Positions 1 to 5,873 of a stretch of DNA of 10,069 nucleotides are shown here, one piece after another. The notes under the pieces were generated by a model, which ran no database searches, was not told where the DNA came from, and worked only from the letters and a program-made list of their open reading frames with translations. The stretch spans positions 1 through 10,069 of the forward strand of contig JBEKAL010000139.1 in the NCBI GenBank assembly GCA_050015935.1. The letters run 5' to 3'. Numbering within the stretch: the stretch's first letter is position 1; every line of letters begins with the position of its first letter. The stretch comes from Roseiarcus sp050015935 (GTDB lineage Bacteria > Pseudomonadota > Alphaproteobacteria > Rhizobiales > Beijerinckiaceae). The position numbers were made by a program, and so were the translations under genes.

Positions 1-26
1 AGCGTGAACACATCTTTCGATTCCAT
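1..26 (-). CDS. Possible start of a further leftward gene, cut by the window edge
   Basis: On the minus strand an ATG at 26-24 is followed by eight open codons reading MESKDVFT before the edge. It is preceded by GAGG at 34-37, seven bases from the ATG, and by AGGG at 29-32. The frame is open back to a TGA at 83-81, with further ATGs at 80-78 and 41-39. A competing frame from ATG 121-119 (about 40 codons, beginning MVPRRSKWNW) also stays open to the edge but has a poorer ribosome binding site. Eight residues are too few to identify a product, and they do not match a typical MurC start. This is a suggestion only. Confidence 0.15.
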
Positions 27-27
27 C

Positions 28-67
28 GCCCTGCCTCGCATGCCCAAACCTTCGCAGCATGCAGGGC
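28..67. repeat. Imperfect inverted repeat
   Basis: GCCCTGC at 28-34 is complementary to GCAGGGC at 61-67. Inside it, the self-complementary hexamer GCATGC occurs at 38-43 and again at 57-62. Either pairing register gives a hairpin with a bulge. On the minus strand the structure would cover the GAGG/AGGG that precedes the possible ATG at 26-24, so it could hide that ribosome binding site. Function is unknown, and a GC-rich background makes chance occurrence plausible. Confidence 0.35.
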
Positions 68-196
68 TCGAACGCCGCATTCAACCGCCGGCCAATTCCA
101 CTTGGAACGTCGAGGAACCATTTTCTCTTGTCTTCGGGAATTGCGACCGCCCTGCCGCGCGTATCGATCCATCGCAACGCCGCAACGGCGCTTCGC

Positions 197-240
197 CGGC
201 TCGGCGACGCCGAACGTCGCCGATCTCGAGACCCGAGCCG
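197..240 (-). terminator. GC-rich compound hairpin just behind the unknown gene, possible 3' end structure
   Basis: CGGCGACG at 202-209 and CGTCGCCG at 215-222 form a perfect 8-bp stem around a 5-base loop that reads UUCGG in minus-strand RNA. An outer pair, CGGCTCGG at 197-204 with CCGAGCCG at 233-240, is also perfectly complementary over 8 bp. It shares 202-204 with the inner stem, so the two either stack in shortened form or compete. The structure begins immediately after the stop codon (243-241) of the leftward gene. No U-run follows, so it is not a standard intrinsic terminator; it could be a 3' stabilising hairpin, an aid to Rho-dependent termination or a pause site. Confidence 0.4.
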
Positions 241-966
241 TCAGGCTTCGTCGCCGTCGCCGATCGGGTCGCGGTATTGGACCTTTTCCGTCATCCCGTC
301 TTCGATCGCGCCGCGATAGACGGCTTCGGCGAAGCGCCGATCCTGGATCGCATCGACATGCGGCTTGCGCATCAGTTGCGGCGCCGACTCGATCGCCCGC
401 GTGAGCGCCTCGCGACCAATGGGCACGCCGACGCCGGCCGTCATGACAAAGGGTCCGGGCGCGAAATACCGGGTCGCGAACGCTGCTCCATCCGGCAGCG
501 ATATTTCTAGGCCTTCGTCGACCAACCAGAGATCGATCTCGCGGAACAGGTCGGTGACGATCAGCCCGGCGGACGAGTGCCGGCTCTGCGCCAAGAGGAT
601 CGCGAAACGCGCATCGCGCATCGCCTCGAGCATGACCGCCTCTTCGGTCCCCGGCGCCAAACGCGCCGAATTGGCGTAGCGGTCGATGGCCCGGGAGCGG
701 CCGGGGGGCGCGGTATGGATGGCGAGATCGATGGCCAGCGTCAATTCGGCCATACTGTCGAGAACGAGAGTCTTGCCTACGGCCAGACCCAAGCGGCGGG
801 CGTGGTCCAAGATCGCATCCTTGGCCAGGAAACCCAACACGTTGTCATGATGCCGCTTGCCGATTTCGCGCAGGCGGCGATAACGCGCGAGCGTCTCGCC
901 GCGGCTCGGCGATGGCGTTTGCTGGTCGAAGACGGTCTTATTGCGGAGCGCGGCGGCGGCGATCAT
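241..966 (-). CDS. Conserved-looking hypothetical protein, 241 residues
   Basis: I do not recognise this protein. The ATG at 966-964 is chosen because GAGG lies five bases upstream (972-975) and no closer alternative start has a ribosome binding site. The frame itself stays open back into murG, but that part is a shadow. The N-terminal half (residues about 22-130) looks helical and is rich in Arg, Ala and Leu, with a basic patch RYRRLREIGKRHH at 28-40. The centre (about 134-182) looks like beta strands, with DLWLVDEGLE at 145-154 and a glycine- and proline-rich stretch APGPFVMTAGVGVPIG at 169-184. The C-terminus is again helical and ends in an acidic tail. There is no signal peptide, membrane segment, cysteine cluster or nucleotide-binding loop, so it is probably a soluble cytoplasmic protein. 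It follows murG by 124 bases on the same strand and may be part of the same transcript. It occupies the slot where murC is common. That it is a real gene is likely; its function is unknown. Confidence 0.75.
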   Translation of the reverse strand: MIAAAALRNKTVFDQQTPSPSRGETLARYRRLREIGKRHHDNVLGFLAKDAILDHARRLGLAVGKTLVLDSMAELTLAIDLAIHTAPPGRSRAIDRYANSARLAPGTEEAVMLEAMRDARFAILLAQSRHSSAGLIVTDLFREIDLWLVDEGLEISLPDGAAFATRYFAPGPFVMTAGVGVPIGREALTRAIESAPQLMRKPHVDAIQDRRFAEAVYRGAIEDGMTEKVQYRDPIGDGDEA

Positions 967-971
967 AACGG

Positions 972-975
972 CCTC
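972..975 (-). promoter_or_regulatory. Ribosome binding site that sets the start of the unknown gene
   Basis: GAGG on the minus strand lies five bases before the ATG at 966-964. It supports this start over the longer open frame that reaches back into murG to 1188. Confidence 0.5.
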
Positions 976-1077
976 GATATTCGCAAGGAGGATCGCCGCC
1001 GCGCGTCGCGCGACAGTGGCGCAGGCGCTGTCGGCCCGCTGATTTGGTATGCTGATTCGAGGAAGCGCCGGAAGCGG

Positions 1078-1092
1078 GAATTTCCGAAATTC
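1078..1092. repeat. Short perfect hairpin overlapping the murG stop codon
   Basis: GAATTT (1078-1083), a 3-base spacer, and AAATTC (1087-1092) form a 6-bp AT-rich stem that includes the first two positions of the murG stop region (1091-1093). There is no U-run behind it and the stem is weak, so it is not a convincing terminator. The 124-base gap that follows (967-1090) also contains a 10-bp palindrome, GTCGCGCGAC at 1005-1014, and AATCAGC twice at 13-base spacing. I see no good promoter there. Confidence 0.3.
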
Positions 1093-2209
1093 ACTGTTTT
1101 GCGTTTTGCGGCGCCGGCCGCGCGATCCGGATGACGAGATCGGCGAGCCGCTCGGCGGCGTCCGGGACGCCCGCCGCCTTGGCCGCACGCGCCGCGGCGG
1201 CGAGGCTGACGGGATCGTTCAGCGCCGCGCGCAGCAATCGCGCCAGCCGCTCGGGAGTGAACTGCGTTTGCGGCACGACCGTAGCGGCGCCGCTCGCGCC
1301 GAGCGCGGCGGCGTTGGCGGCCTGATCCTGGTCCAGAGCATGCGGAAACGGCACGAGGATCGAGGGACGGCCGATGACCGTGAGTTCGCTCACCGTCGAG
1401 GCGCCGGCGCGCCCGACGACGAGATGCGAGGCGGCGATGCGCGCGGGAAGGTCGGCGAAGAACTCGGCGAGTTCGACCGGAAAGCCCATTCGCGCGCACG
1501 CCGCCGCGACACGGGCTTTGTCTTCGCCGCGCGCCTGCATGGTGAGCCGGATGCGCGCGCGCTCGTCGGCGGTGAGCAAGGCGAACGCGGCGGGCGCGAT
1601 ATCGGCCATCACCCGCGCGCCCTGCGAACCGCCGGTGACGAGCACTTTGAGGCGCCGGCCGTAGAATTCAGGGTAAGGCGTCGCGGCGGCGGCGATCACG
1701 GCGGCGCGCACCGGATTGCCGGTGTAATGGGCCTTGGCGCCAAGCGCCGAGTCGACGCCCTTCAATTCGGGAAAGCCGGTCGCGATCAGGGAAACGCGCG
1801 GCGCCAGGAAGCGGTTGGCGCGGCCCATCACCGCGTTCTGCTCGTGCAGCACGCTCGGCAAGCCCAGCATCCAGGCCGCCGTCAGCGGCGGCACGGTGGG
1901 ATAGCCGCCGAAGCCGACGACCGCGCGCGGCTGCAGCCGGCCGATGAGCAGCAGCGCCGAGGCGAGGCCGCCCGCCAGCACGAGCGCCGCGCGCGCCTTG
2001 TTGAGGGCGCCGGCCCCGGTCGTCGTCGCCGAGGGAATGGCGTGGATCGCGCGGGCGGGGAAATCGCCGCCGTATTCGAGCGCGCGATCGTCGGTGGCGA
2101 GTTCGATCGCCGCGCCGCGACGGCCGAGCGCCGCCGCCAGCGCGGAAGCGGGAAAAAGGTGTCCGCCCGTGCCGCCGGCCGCGACGAGAATGCAGCGCGC
2201 CTCGCTCAC
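1091..2209 (-). CDS. murG: MurG, UDP-GlcNAc:lipid I N-acetylglucosaminyltransferase
   Basis: MurG transfers GlcNAc from UDP-GlcNAc to lipid I on the inner face of the cytoplasmic membrane, giving lipid II, the substrate of FtsW/FtsI. The 372-residue protein has the usual length and the two-lobed GT-B fold signatures. These are the glycine-rich loop GGTGGHLFPA at 12-21, GGYPTVPP at 101-108, HEQNAVMGRAN at 122-132, GNPVR at 164-168, the second glycine loop GGSQGA at 193-198, GRAGASTVSEL at 266-276 and PFPHALDQDQ at 287-296. The start is GTG at 2209-2207, whose GTGA overlaps the ftsW stop codon by 4 bp. No clear Shine-Dalgarno sequence precedes it, so initiation probably depends on coupling to ftsW translation. 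It is the last recognised cell wall gene in the window; murC, which often follows, is not seen. Confidence 0.97.
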   Translation of the reverse strand: MSEARCILVAAGGTGGHLFPASALAAALGRRGAAIELATDDRALEYGGDFPARAIHAIPSATTTGAGALNKARAALVLAGGLASALLLIGRLQPRAVVGFGGYPTVPPLTAAWMLGLPSVLHEQNAVMGRANRFLAPRVSLIATGFPELKGVDSALGAKAHYTGNPVRAAVIAAAATPYPEFYGRRLKVLVTGGSQGARVMADIAPAAFALLTADERARIRLTMQARGEDKARVAAACARMGFPVELAEFFADLPARIAASHLVVGRAGASTVSELTVIGRPSILVPFPHALDQDQAANAAALGASGAATVVPQTQFTPERLARLLRAALNDPVSLAAAARAAKAAGVPDAAERLADLVIRIARPAPQNAKQ

Positions 2210-3348
2210 GCCGCGCCCGACGGTTTCACGTCGAGATCGGCGAGCGGCCTCTTGCGCGTCAGCGCAATGAGAAAGCCCATTCCGAGGCCGAGCGCGAGCA
2301 AGGACGATCCGCCGTAAGAGACGAACGGCAGCGTCATGCCCTTGGCGGGCATGGCGCGTAGGTTCACGGCCATGTTGATCCAGCTCTGTATGCCGAACAT
2401 CAGCGTCAGCCCCGCCGCGGCGAAACGGCAGAACGGATCCTGGTTGCGCAAGGCGAGCCAAAGGCCGCGGATGACGATGAAACCGAAGAAGGCGATCAGC
2501 GCGAGGCACGCGATCATCCCGAACTCCTCGCCGGTGACGGCGAACACGAAGTCGGTGTGGGCGTCGGGGAGAATGCGCTTGTAGACGCCTTCGCCCGGCC
2601 CGCGTCCGAACCATCCCCCAGACAGAATGCTTTGCAGCGCGGTGTCGACCTGGAAGGTGTCGACCATGCCGCCCATGGAATCGGGATCGATGAAACGCAG
2701 CACGCGCTCGTGCACGTGCGGCGACAGCTTGAACGCCGCGAGCCCGCCGACAGCGCCGACGCCGCCCAGCCCTAAGACCCAGATCCAATGCAGGCCGGCC
2801 ATGAAGAACAAGGCCGCCCAGACCAAGGAAACCAGCATGGTCTGTCCGAAATCCGGTTCCAGGATCATTGGAACGATCGTCGTCGGCAACAACAGGAACG
2901 CGAACGCCTTCCCCGCGAGCGCCGGCGATCCCGCGCGCCCGCCTTCCGCGAAAGCCCAGGCGGTGAGCACGACGAAGGCGGGCTTGATGAATTCGGACGG
3001 TTGCACGCCCATGATCCAGCGACGCGAGCCCTTGACCTCGGCGCCGAACAGCAGCGCGAGAACGATCAGCGCCATCGAGACGACGAACACGATCAGCGCC
3101 GCGCGGCGCACGTGGCGCGGCGAAAGGAAGGAGGTCGCGATCATCAGCGCGGCGGAGGGCGCGAGCAGCGCCGCCTGCCGATCGACGAAATGGAACGTCG
3201 ACAGATTGAGCCGTTCCGCGACCGCGGGGCTCGCGGCGAGCGCCATCACCACGCCGACCACCATCAGAGCGCCGAACGAACCGAGCAGCCAGAGATCGAC
3301 GGTGCGAAACCAGTCGGCGACGGGACCGCGCTCCGCTCTGGAAATCAT
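2206..3348 (-). CDS. ftsW: FtsW, SEDS-family septal peptidoglycan glycosyltransferase
   Basis: FtsW polymerises lipid II into glycan strands at the septum and works as a pair with the transpeptidase FtsI, encoded at the start of this same run. The 380-residue protein is a polytopic membrane protein (about ten hydrophobic segments expected for the family) with a short cytoplasmic N-terminus. Family motifs are KGSRRWI at 106-112, QPSEFIK at 116-122, EPDFGQT at 164-170, DAHTDFVFAVTGEE at 262-275 with the conserved Asp 266 of the large periplasmic loop, and PFVSYGGSS at 341-349. The C-terminal tail after the last membrane segment is short (about 15 residues). The ATG at 3348-3346 overlaps the murD stop by 4 bp and has the best ribosome binding site of the window. 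RodA is the paralogue to consider, but the dcw position and the HTDF/GEE and SYGGSS motifs favour FtsW. Confidence 0.95.
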   Translation of the reverse strand: MISRAERGPVADWFRTVDLWLLGSFGALMVVGVVMALAASPAVAERLNLSTFHFVDRQAALLAPSAALMIATSFLSPRHVRRAALIVFVVSMALIVLALLFGAEVKGSRRWIMGVQPSEFIKPAFVVLTAWAFAEGGRAGSPALAGKAFAFLLLPTTIVPMILEPDFGQTMLVSLVWAALFFMAGLHWIWVLGLGGVGAVGGLAAFKLSPHVHERVLRFIDPDSMGGMVDTFQVDTALQSILSGGWFGRGPGEGVYKRILPDAHTDFVFAVTGEEFGMIACLALIAFFGFIVIRGLWLALRNQDPFCRFAAAGLTLMFGIQSWINMAVNLRAMPAKGMTLPFVSYGGSSLLALGLGMGFLIALTRKRPLADLDVKPSGAA

Positions 3349-4778
3349 GATCGCCTCCTCTTCGGGCTCGGGGATTGCTCGGCCTCGCGCGCGGCCGCGA
3401 TCCGCACGGCGACGAGGTCGCGGAAACGGTCCCCGCGCGCTTCGAAATTGACGAATTGATCGTAGGAGGCGCAGGCCGGCGACAGAAGGACGACCGGCTC
3501 CGCCGCCGCGCTGAGCGCCGCGTCGCGCGCCGCAGCGGCGAGGGCGTTTTCCAATCCGCCGCACCGCTCGAACGCAACTTCGCTCCCGAGCGTGCGCGCG
3601 AACTCCTCGCTCGCGGCGCCGATCAGATAGGCCTTGGCGACGCGCGGAAACAAAGCGCGCAACGGCTCGATGCCGCCTTCCTTGGCCTTGCCGCCGAGAA
3701 TCCAATGGATGTCGCGGAACGACAGCAGCGCCTTCTCCGCGGCGTCGGCGTTGGTGGCCTTGGAATCGTTGACGAACAGAACCCGCCCGAGTCGGCCCAC
3801 TTGCTCCATGCGATGGGCGAGGCCGGGAAACGACGCCATTCCGCGCGCGATCTCTTCGGCGCTCAGGCCCAGCGCGCGCGCCGCGGCGAAAGCGAAGGCG
3901 GCGTTCTGGCCGTTGTGCGCGCCGCGCAGGGCCGGCGCGAGACGAAGATCGACGAGTCTTGGCGGTCCTTCGCGCGCGACGATGAATTGATCTTCGACCC
4001 AGAGATCGGCCAACGGCGATGGCGCGGCGGCGATCGCCACGACCCGCGGCGCGCCGCTCTCCGCCTCACTGAAGCGCGAGCGCTGGGCGATCGCGCGGCA
4101 CGGCGCGTCGTCGACGCCGATCAGCGCCGTCTCGGCGCGCGCGACCAGGCGCTCCTTGATCGCGGCGTAGTCTTCCAGCGTTCCGTGCCGATCGAGATGA
4201 TCGGGCGTGATATTGATCAGCGCGCCGACGCTCGGCGCCAGCGACGGCGCCAGATCGATCTGGAACGAGGAGCATTCGACGACGTGAACGCGCGCGTCGG
4301 AGGGCGGCGGCAGATCGAGGATCGGCACGCCGATGTTGCCGCCCATCGCGGCGTCGCGGCCGGCTTGCCGCAGGATATGGGCAATCAGCGCCGTCGTCGT
4401 CGACTTGCCGTTCGTTCCGGTTATGGCGACGAAGGGCGCGCGCGGCGCGCGCGCGGCGCGCTCGCGGGCGAAGAGTTCGATGTCGCCGACGATTCCGACA
4501 CCGGCCGCCTTCGCCCGTTCGACCGTCCAATGCGGCTTGGGATGGGTCAAGGGCACGCCCGGCGCGAGCACGAGCGTCGCGAAGTCGCGCCAGTCGACGG
4601 CGGTCAGATCGACCGGCGCGAAGCCGGCCTCGAGGGCGCGCGCGCACGCCTTTTCGTCGTCGTCCCACGCCGCGACGTCGGCGCCGCCGGCGGCGAGCGC
4701 GCGCAGGGTCGAGAGTCCCGAGCCGCCGAGCCCGAACAGCGCGACCTTGCGTCCGCGAAGGGTTTCGATGGGGGTCAT
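3345..4778 (-). CDS. murD: MurD, UDP-N-acetylmuramoyl-L-alanine--D-glutamate ligase
   Basis: MurD is the cytoplasmic ATP-dependent ligase that adds D-glutamate to UDP-MurNAc-L-Ala. The 477-residue product is slightly longer than the E. coli enzyme. Visible features are an N-terminal nucleotide-binding-like domain with GLGGSG at 16-21, the ATP loop AITGTNGKSTTT at 118-129, GGNIGVPILDL at 146-156, the TPDHLDRHG motif at 191-199, and Lys 208, matching the family's carbamylated lysine. The C-terminal ligase domain has FVNDSKATN at 335-343, LGGKAKEGG at 361-369 and SPACASYDQF at 433-442. The ATG at 4778-4776 lies 2 bp after the mraY stop, with GAGG at 4784-4787 giving a five-base spacing. The same frame stays open upstream through mraY (to 5855), but that is a shadow of mraY and not a fusion. 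The last four bases overlap ftsW. Confidence 0.97.
   Translation of the reverse strand: MTPIETLRGRKVALFGLGGSGLSTLRALAAGGADVAAWDDDEKACARALEAGFAPVDLTAVDWRDFATLVLAPGVPLTHPKPHWTVERAKAAGVGIVGDIELFARERAARAPRAPFVAITGTNGKSTTTALIAHILRQAGRDAAMGGNIGVPILDLPPPSDARVHVVECSSFQIDLAPSLAPSVGALINITPDHLDRHGTLEDYAAIKERLVARAETALIGVDDAPCRAIAQRSRFSEAESGAPRVVAIAAAPSPLADLWVEDQFIVAREGPPRLVDLRLAPALRGAHNGQNAAFAFAAARALGLSAEEIARGMASFPGLAHRMEQVGRLGRVLFVNDSKATNADAAEKALLSFRDIHWILGGKAKEGGIEPLRALFPRVAKAYLIGAASEEFARTLGSEVAFERCGGLENALAAAARDAALSAAAEPVVLLSPACASYDQFVNFEARGDRFRDLVAVRIAAAREAEQSPSPKRRRS
3354..3359 (-). promoter_or_regulatory. Strong ribosome binding site of ftsW inside the end of murD
   Basis: A perfect AGGAGG lies five bases before the ftsW ATG (3348-3346). 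It is encoded within the last codons of murD (the KRRRS tail), so the arginine-rich murD terminus doubles as the ftsW translation signal. Confidence 0.8.
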
Positions 4779-4780
4779 CG

Positions 4781-5863
4781 TCACCTCAGCTTCAAGGTCG
4801 CCAGGCCGATCATCGCCAGCACGAAGGCGATGATCCAGAAGCGCATGACGATCTGCGGCTCGGACCAGCCGAGATGCTCGAAATGATGGTGAATGGGCGC
4901 CATGCGAAAGACGCGCTTGCCCGTCAGTTTGAACGAGGCGACCTGCACCACCACCGACAGCGCCTCCATCACGAACAGGCCGCCGACGACGGCGAGCACG
5001 ATTTCGTGCTTGATCGCCACGGCGGTCGCGCCCAGCAATCCGCCGAGCGCCAGCGAACCGGTGTCGCCCATGAAGATTTGCGCCGGCGGCGCGTTGAACC
5101 AGAGAAAGCCGACGCCGGCGCCGATGAGGGCCCCGCAAATGACCATGAGATCGCCGGCATAGGGAATGTGATTGATCAGCAGATATCGCGAATAGAGCAG
5201 ATTGCCGGCGAAATAGGCGATGACCCCCAGGGTCGCCGCGGCGACCATCACCGGCACGATCGCCAGCCCATCGAGCCCGTCGGTCAAATTGACCGCGTTG
5301 CCGAAGGAGACGATGACGAATGGGCCGAATAGCAGGAACGCCCAGCCGAGATCGACGACATAGCCGTTGACGAACGGCACCGCGAGCGAACTCGCGCCGA
5401 CCGCGCCCGTGCGCATCATCGCGTAACACGCGACGAGCGCGATGAGGAATTCGCCGGCGAGCCGCGCGCGGCCGGAAAAGCCGAGATGCGATTGCTGCGT
5501 CACCTTGAGGTAATCGTCGTAGAAGCCGATCGCGGCGAAGCCGGCGGTGACGAACAGCACGATCCAGACATAAGGGCTCTCCAGATTCGCCCACAGCAGC
5601 GACGAGACGGCGAGACCGAACAGGATCATCAGCCCCCCCATCGTCGGCGTGCCCTTTTTCGTCAGCAGATGCGACGCGGGTCCGTCGGCGCGGATCGGCT
5701 GGCCCTTGCCCTGCTTGAGGCGCAGCGCCGAAATGATCATCGGGCCGAAAAAGAACACGAGGAGCAATCCCGTCGTCGCCGCGCCGAGCGTGCGAAACGT
5801 GAGATAGCGGAATAAATTGAATATGCCCGCCACATGCGAAAGATCGGTCAGCCAAGTCAGCAT
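4781..5863 (-). CDS. mraY: MraY, phospho-MurNAc-pentapeptide transferase
   Basis: MraY is an integral membrane enzyme that moves phospho-MurNAc-pentapeptide from UDP onto undecaprenyl phosphate, forming lipid I. The 360-residue length equals that typical of proteobacterial MraY. Alternating hydrophobic segments fit the ten-helix topology. Conserved cytoplasmic-side motifs are KKGTPTMGG at 69-77, the aspartate pair in FYDDYLK at 114-120 (Asp 116, Asp 117), GNAVNLTDGLDGLA at 188-201, FMGDTGS at 264-270 with the catalytic-type Asp 267, and PIHHHFE at 323-329. The ATG at 5863-5861 is 10 bp behind the murF stop and has AGGA at 5872-5875, eight bases away, formed partly by that stop codon. It ends 2 bp before murD. 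Confidence 0.98.
   Translation of the reverse strand: MLTWLTDLSHVAGIFNLFRYLTFRTLGAATTGLLLVFFFGPMIISALRLKQGKGQPIRADGPASHLLTKKGTPTMGGLMILFGLAVSSLLWANLESPYVWIVLFVTAGFAAIGFYDDYLKVTQQSHLGFSGRARLAGEFLIALVACYAMMRTGAVGASSLAVPFVNGYVVDLGWAFLLFGPFVIVSFGNAVNLTDGLDGLAIVPVMVAAATLGVIAYFAGNLLYSRYLLINHIPYAGDLMVICGALIGAGVGFLWFNAPPAQIFMGDTGSLALGGLLGATAVAIKHEIVLAVVGGLFVMEALSVVVQVASFKLTGKRVFRMAPIHHHFEHLGWSEPQIVMRFWIIAFVLAMIGLATLKLR
4784..4787 (-). promoter_or_regulatory. Ribosome binding site that fixes the murD start
   Basis: GAGG on the minus strand, five bases before the ATG at 4778-4776 and overlapping the last mraY codons. It decides the start because the murD reading frame is open for another 359 codons upstream. 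Confidence 0.65.
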
Positions 5864-5873
5864 TTTGCGTTTC

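Larger units (their letters stand above)
1..240. other. Left-edge stretch without a convincing complete gene
   Basis: This stretch lies downstream of the unknown gene that ends at 241. Its left part (about 1-180) is visibly less GC-rich than the cluster, as expected for non-coding DNA. It contains a strong compound hairpin at 197-240, an imperfect inverted repeat at 28-67, and two leftward frames that stay open to the edge (ATG at 121-119 and ATG at 80-78, the latter with a better placed internal ATG at 26-24). The plus-strand frame covering 4-510 is rejected as a gene because it runs antisense into the unknown gene and is arginine-rich. No murC N-terminus (the usual HFVGIGGIGMSGIAE-type motif) is visible on the minus strand. 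Confidence 0.5.

Noticed and set aside
105..118. GAAC repeated, resembling the alphaproteobacterial LexA (SOS) box
   Set aside because: The two GAAC copies (105-108 and 115-118) are separated by six bases; the known box needs seven. There is also no damage-response gene next to it.
4..510. Plus-strand open frame of 168 codons at the left end
   Set aside because: It runs antisense through the unknown gene and the GC hairpin, is rich in Arg and Pro, and has no ribosome binding site that can be judged. The minus-strand gene has the better protein-like composition.
1038..1078. Possible promoter for the unknown gene (CTTCCG, 17 bases, CATACC on the minus strand)
   Set aside because: Only about half of the positions in each hexamer fit a sigma-70-type consensus, and such matches are common by chance. 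Co-transcription with murG is equally likely.
1049..2317. Plus-strand open frame of 422 codons antisense to murG
   Set aside because: Same reason: no recognisable motif, biased Arg/Gly/Ala composition, and opposite an intact gene.
1091..3577. Apparent 828-residue minus-strand protein ending in MurG
   Set aside because: The part before 2209 reads ftsW out of frame. MurG begins at the GTG at 2209, as judged by its conserved N-terminal glycine loop.
3375..4886. Plus-strand open frame of 503 codons antisense to murD
   Set aside because: Arginine-rich, low-complexity translation, lying exactly opposite a well-supported murD. It is explained by the lack of stop codons on the reverse of GC-rich coding DNA.
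3345..5855. Apparent 836-residue minus-strand protein joining a frame inside mraY to MurD
   Set aside because: The upstream half reads mraY in the wrong frame and gives an arginine-rich string, while the real MraY has all its motifs in its own frame. MurD has its own ATG and ribosome binding site at 4778, so this is not a fusion.
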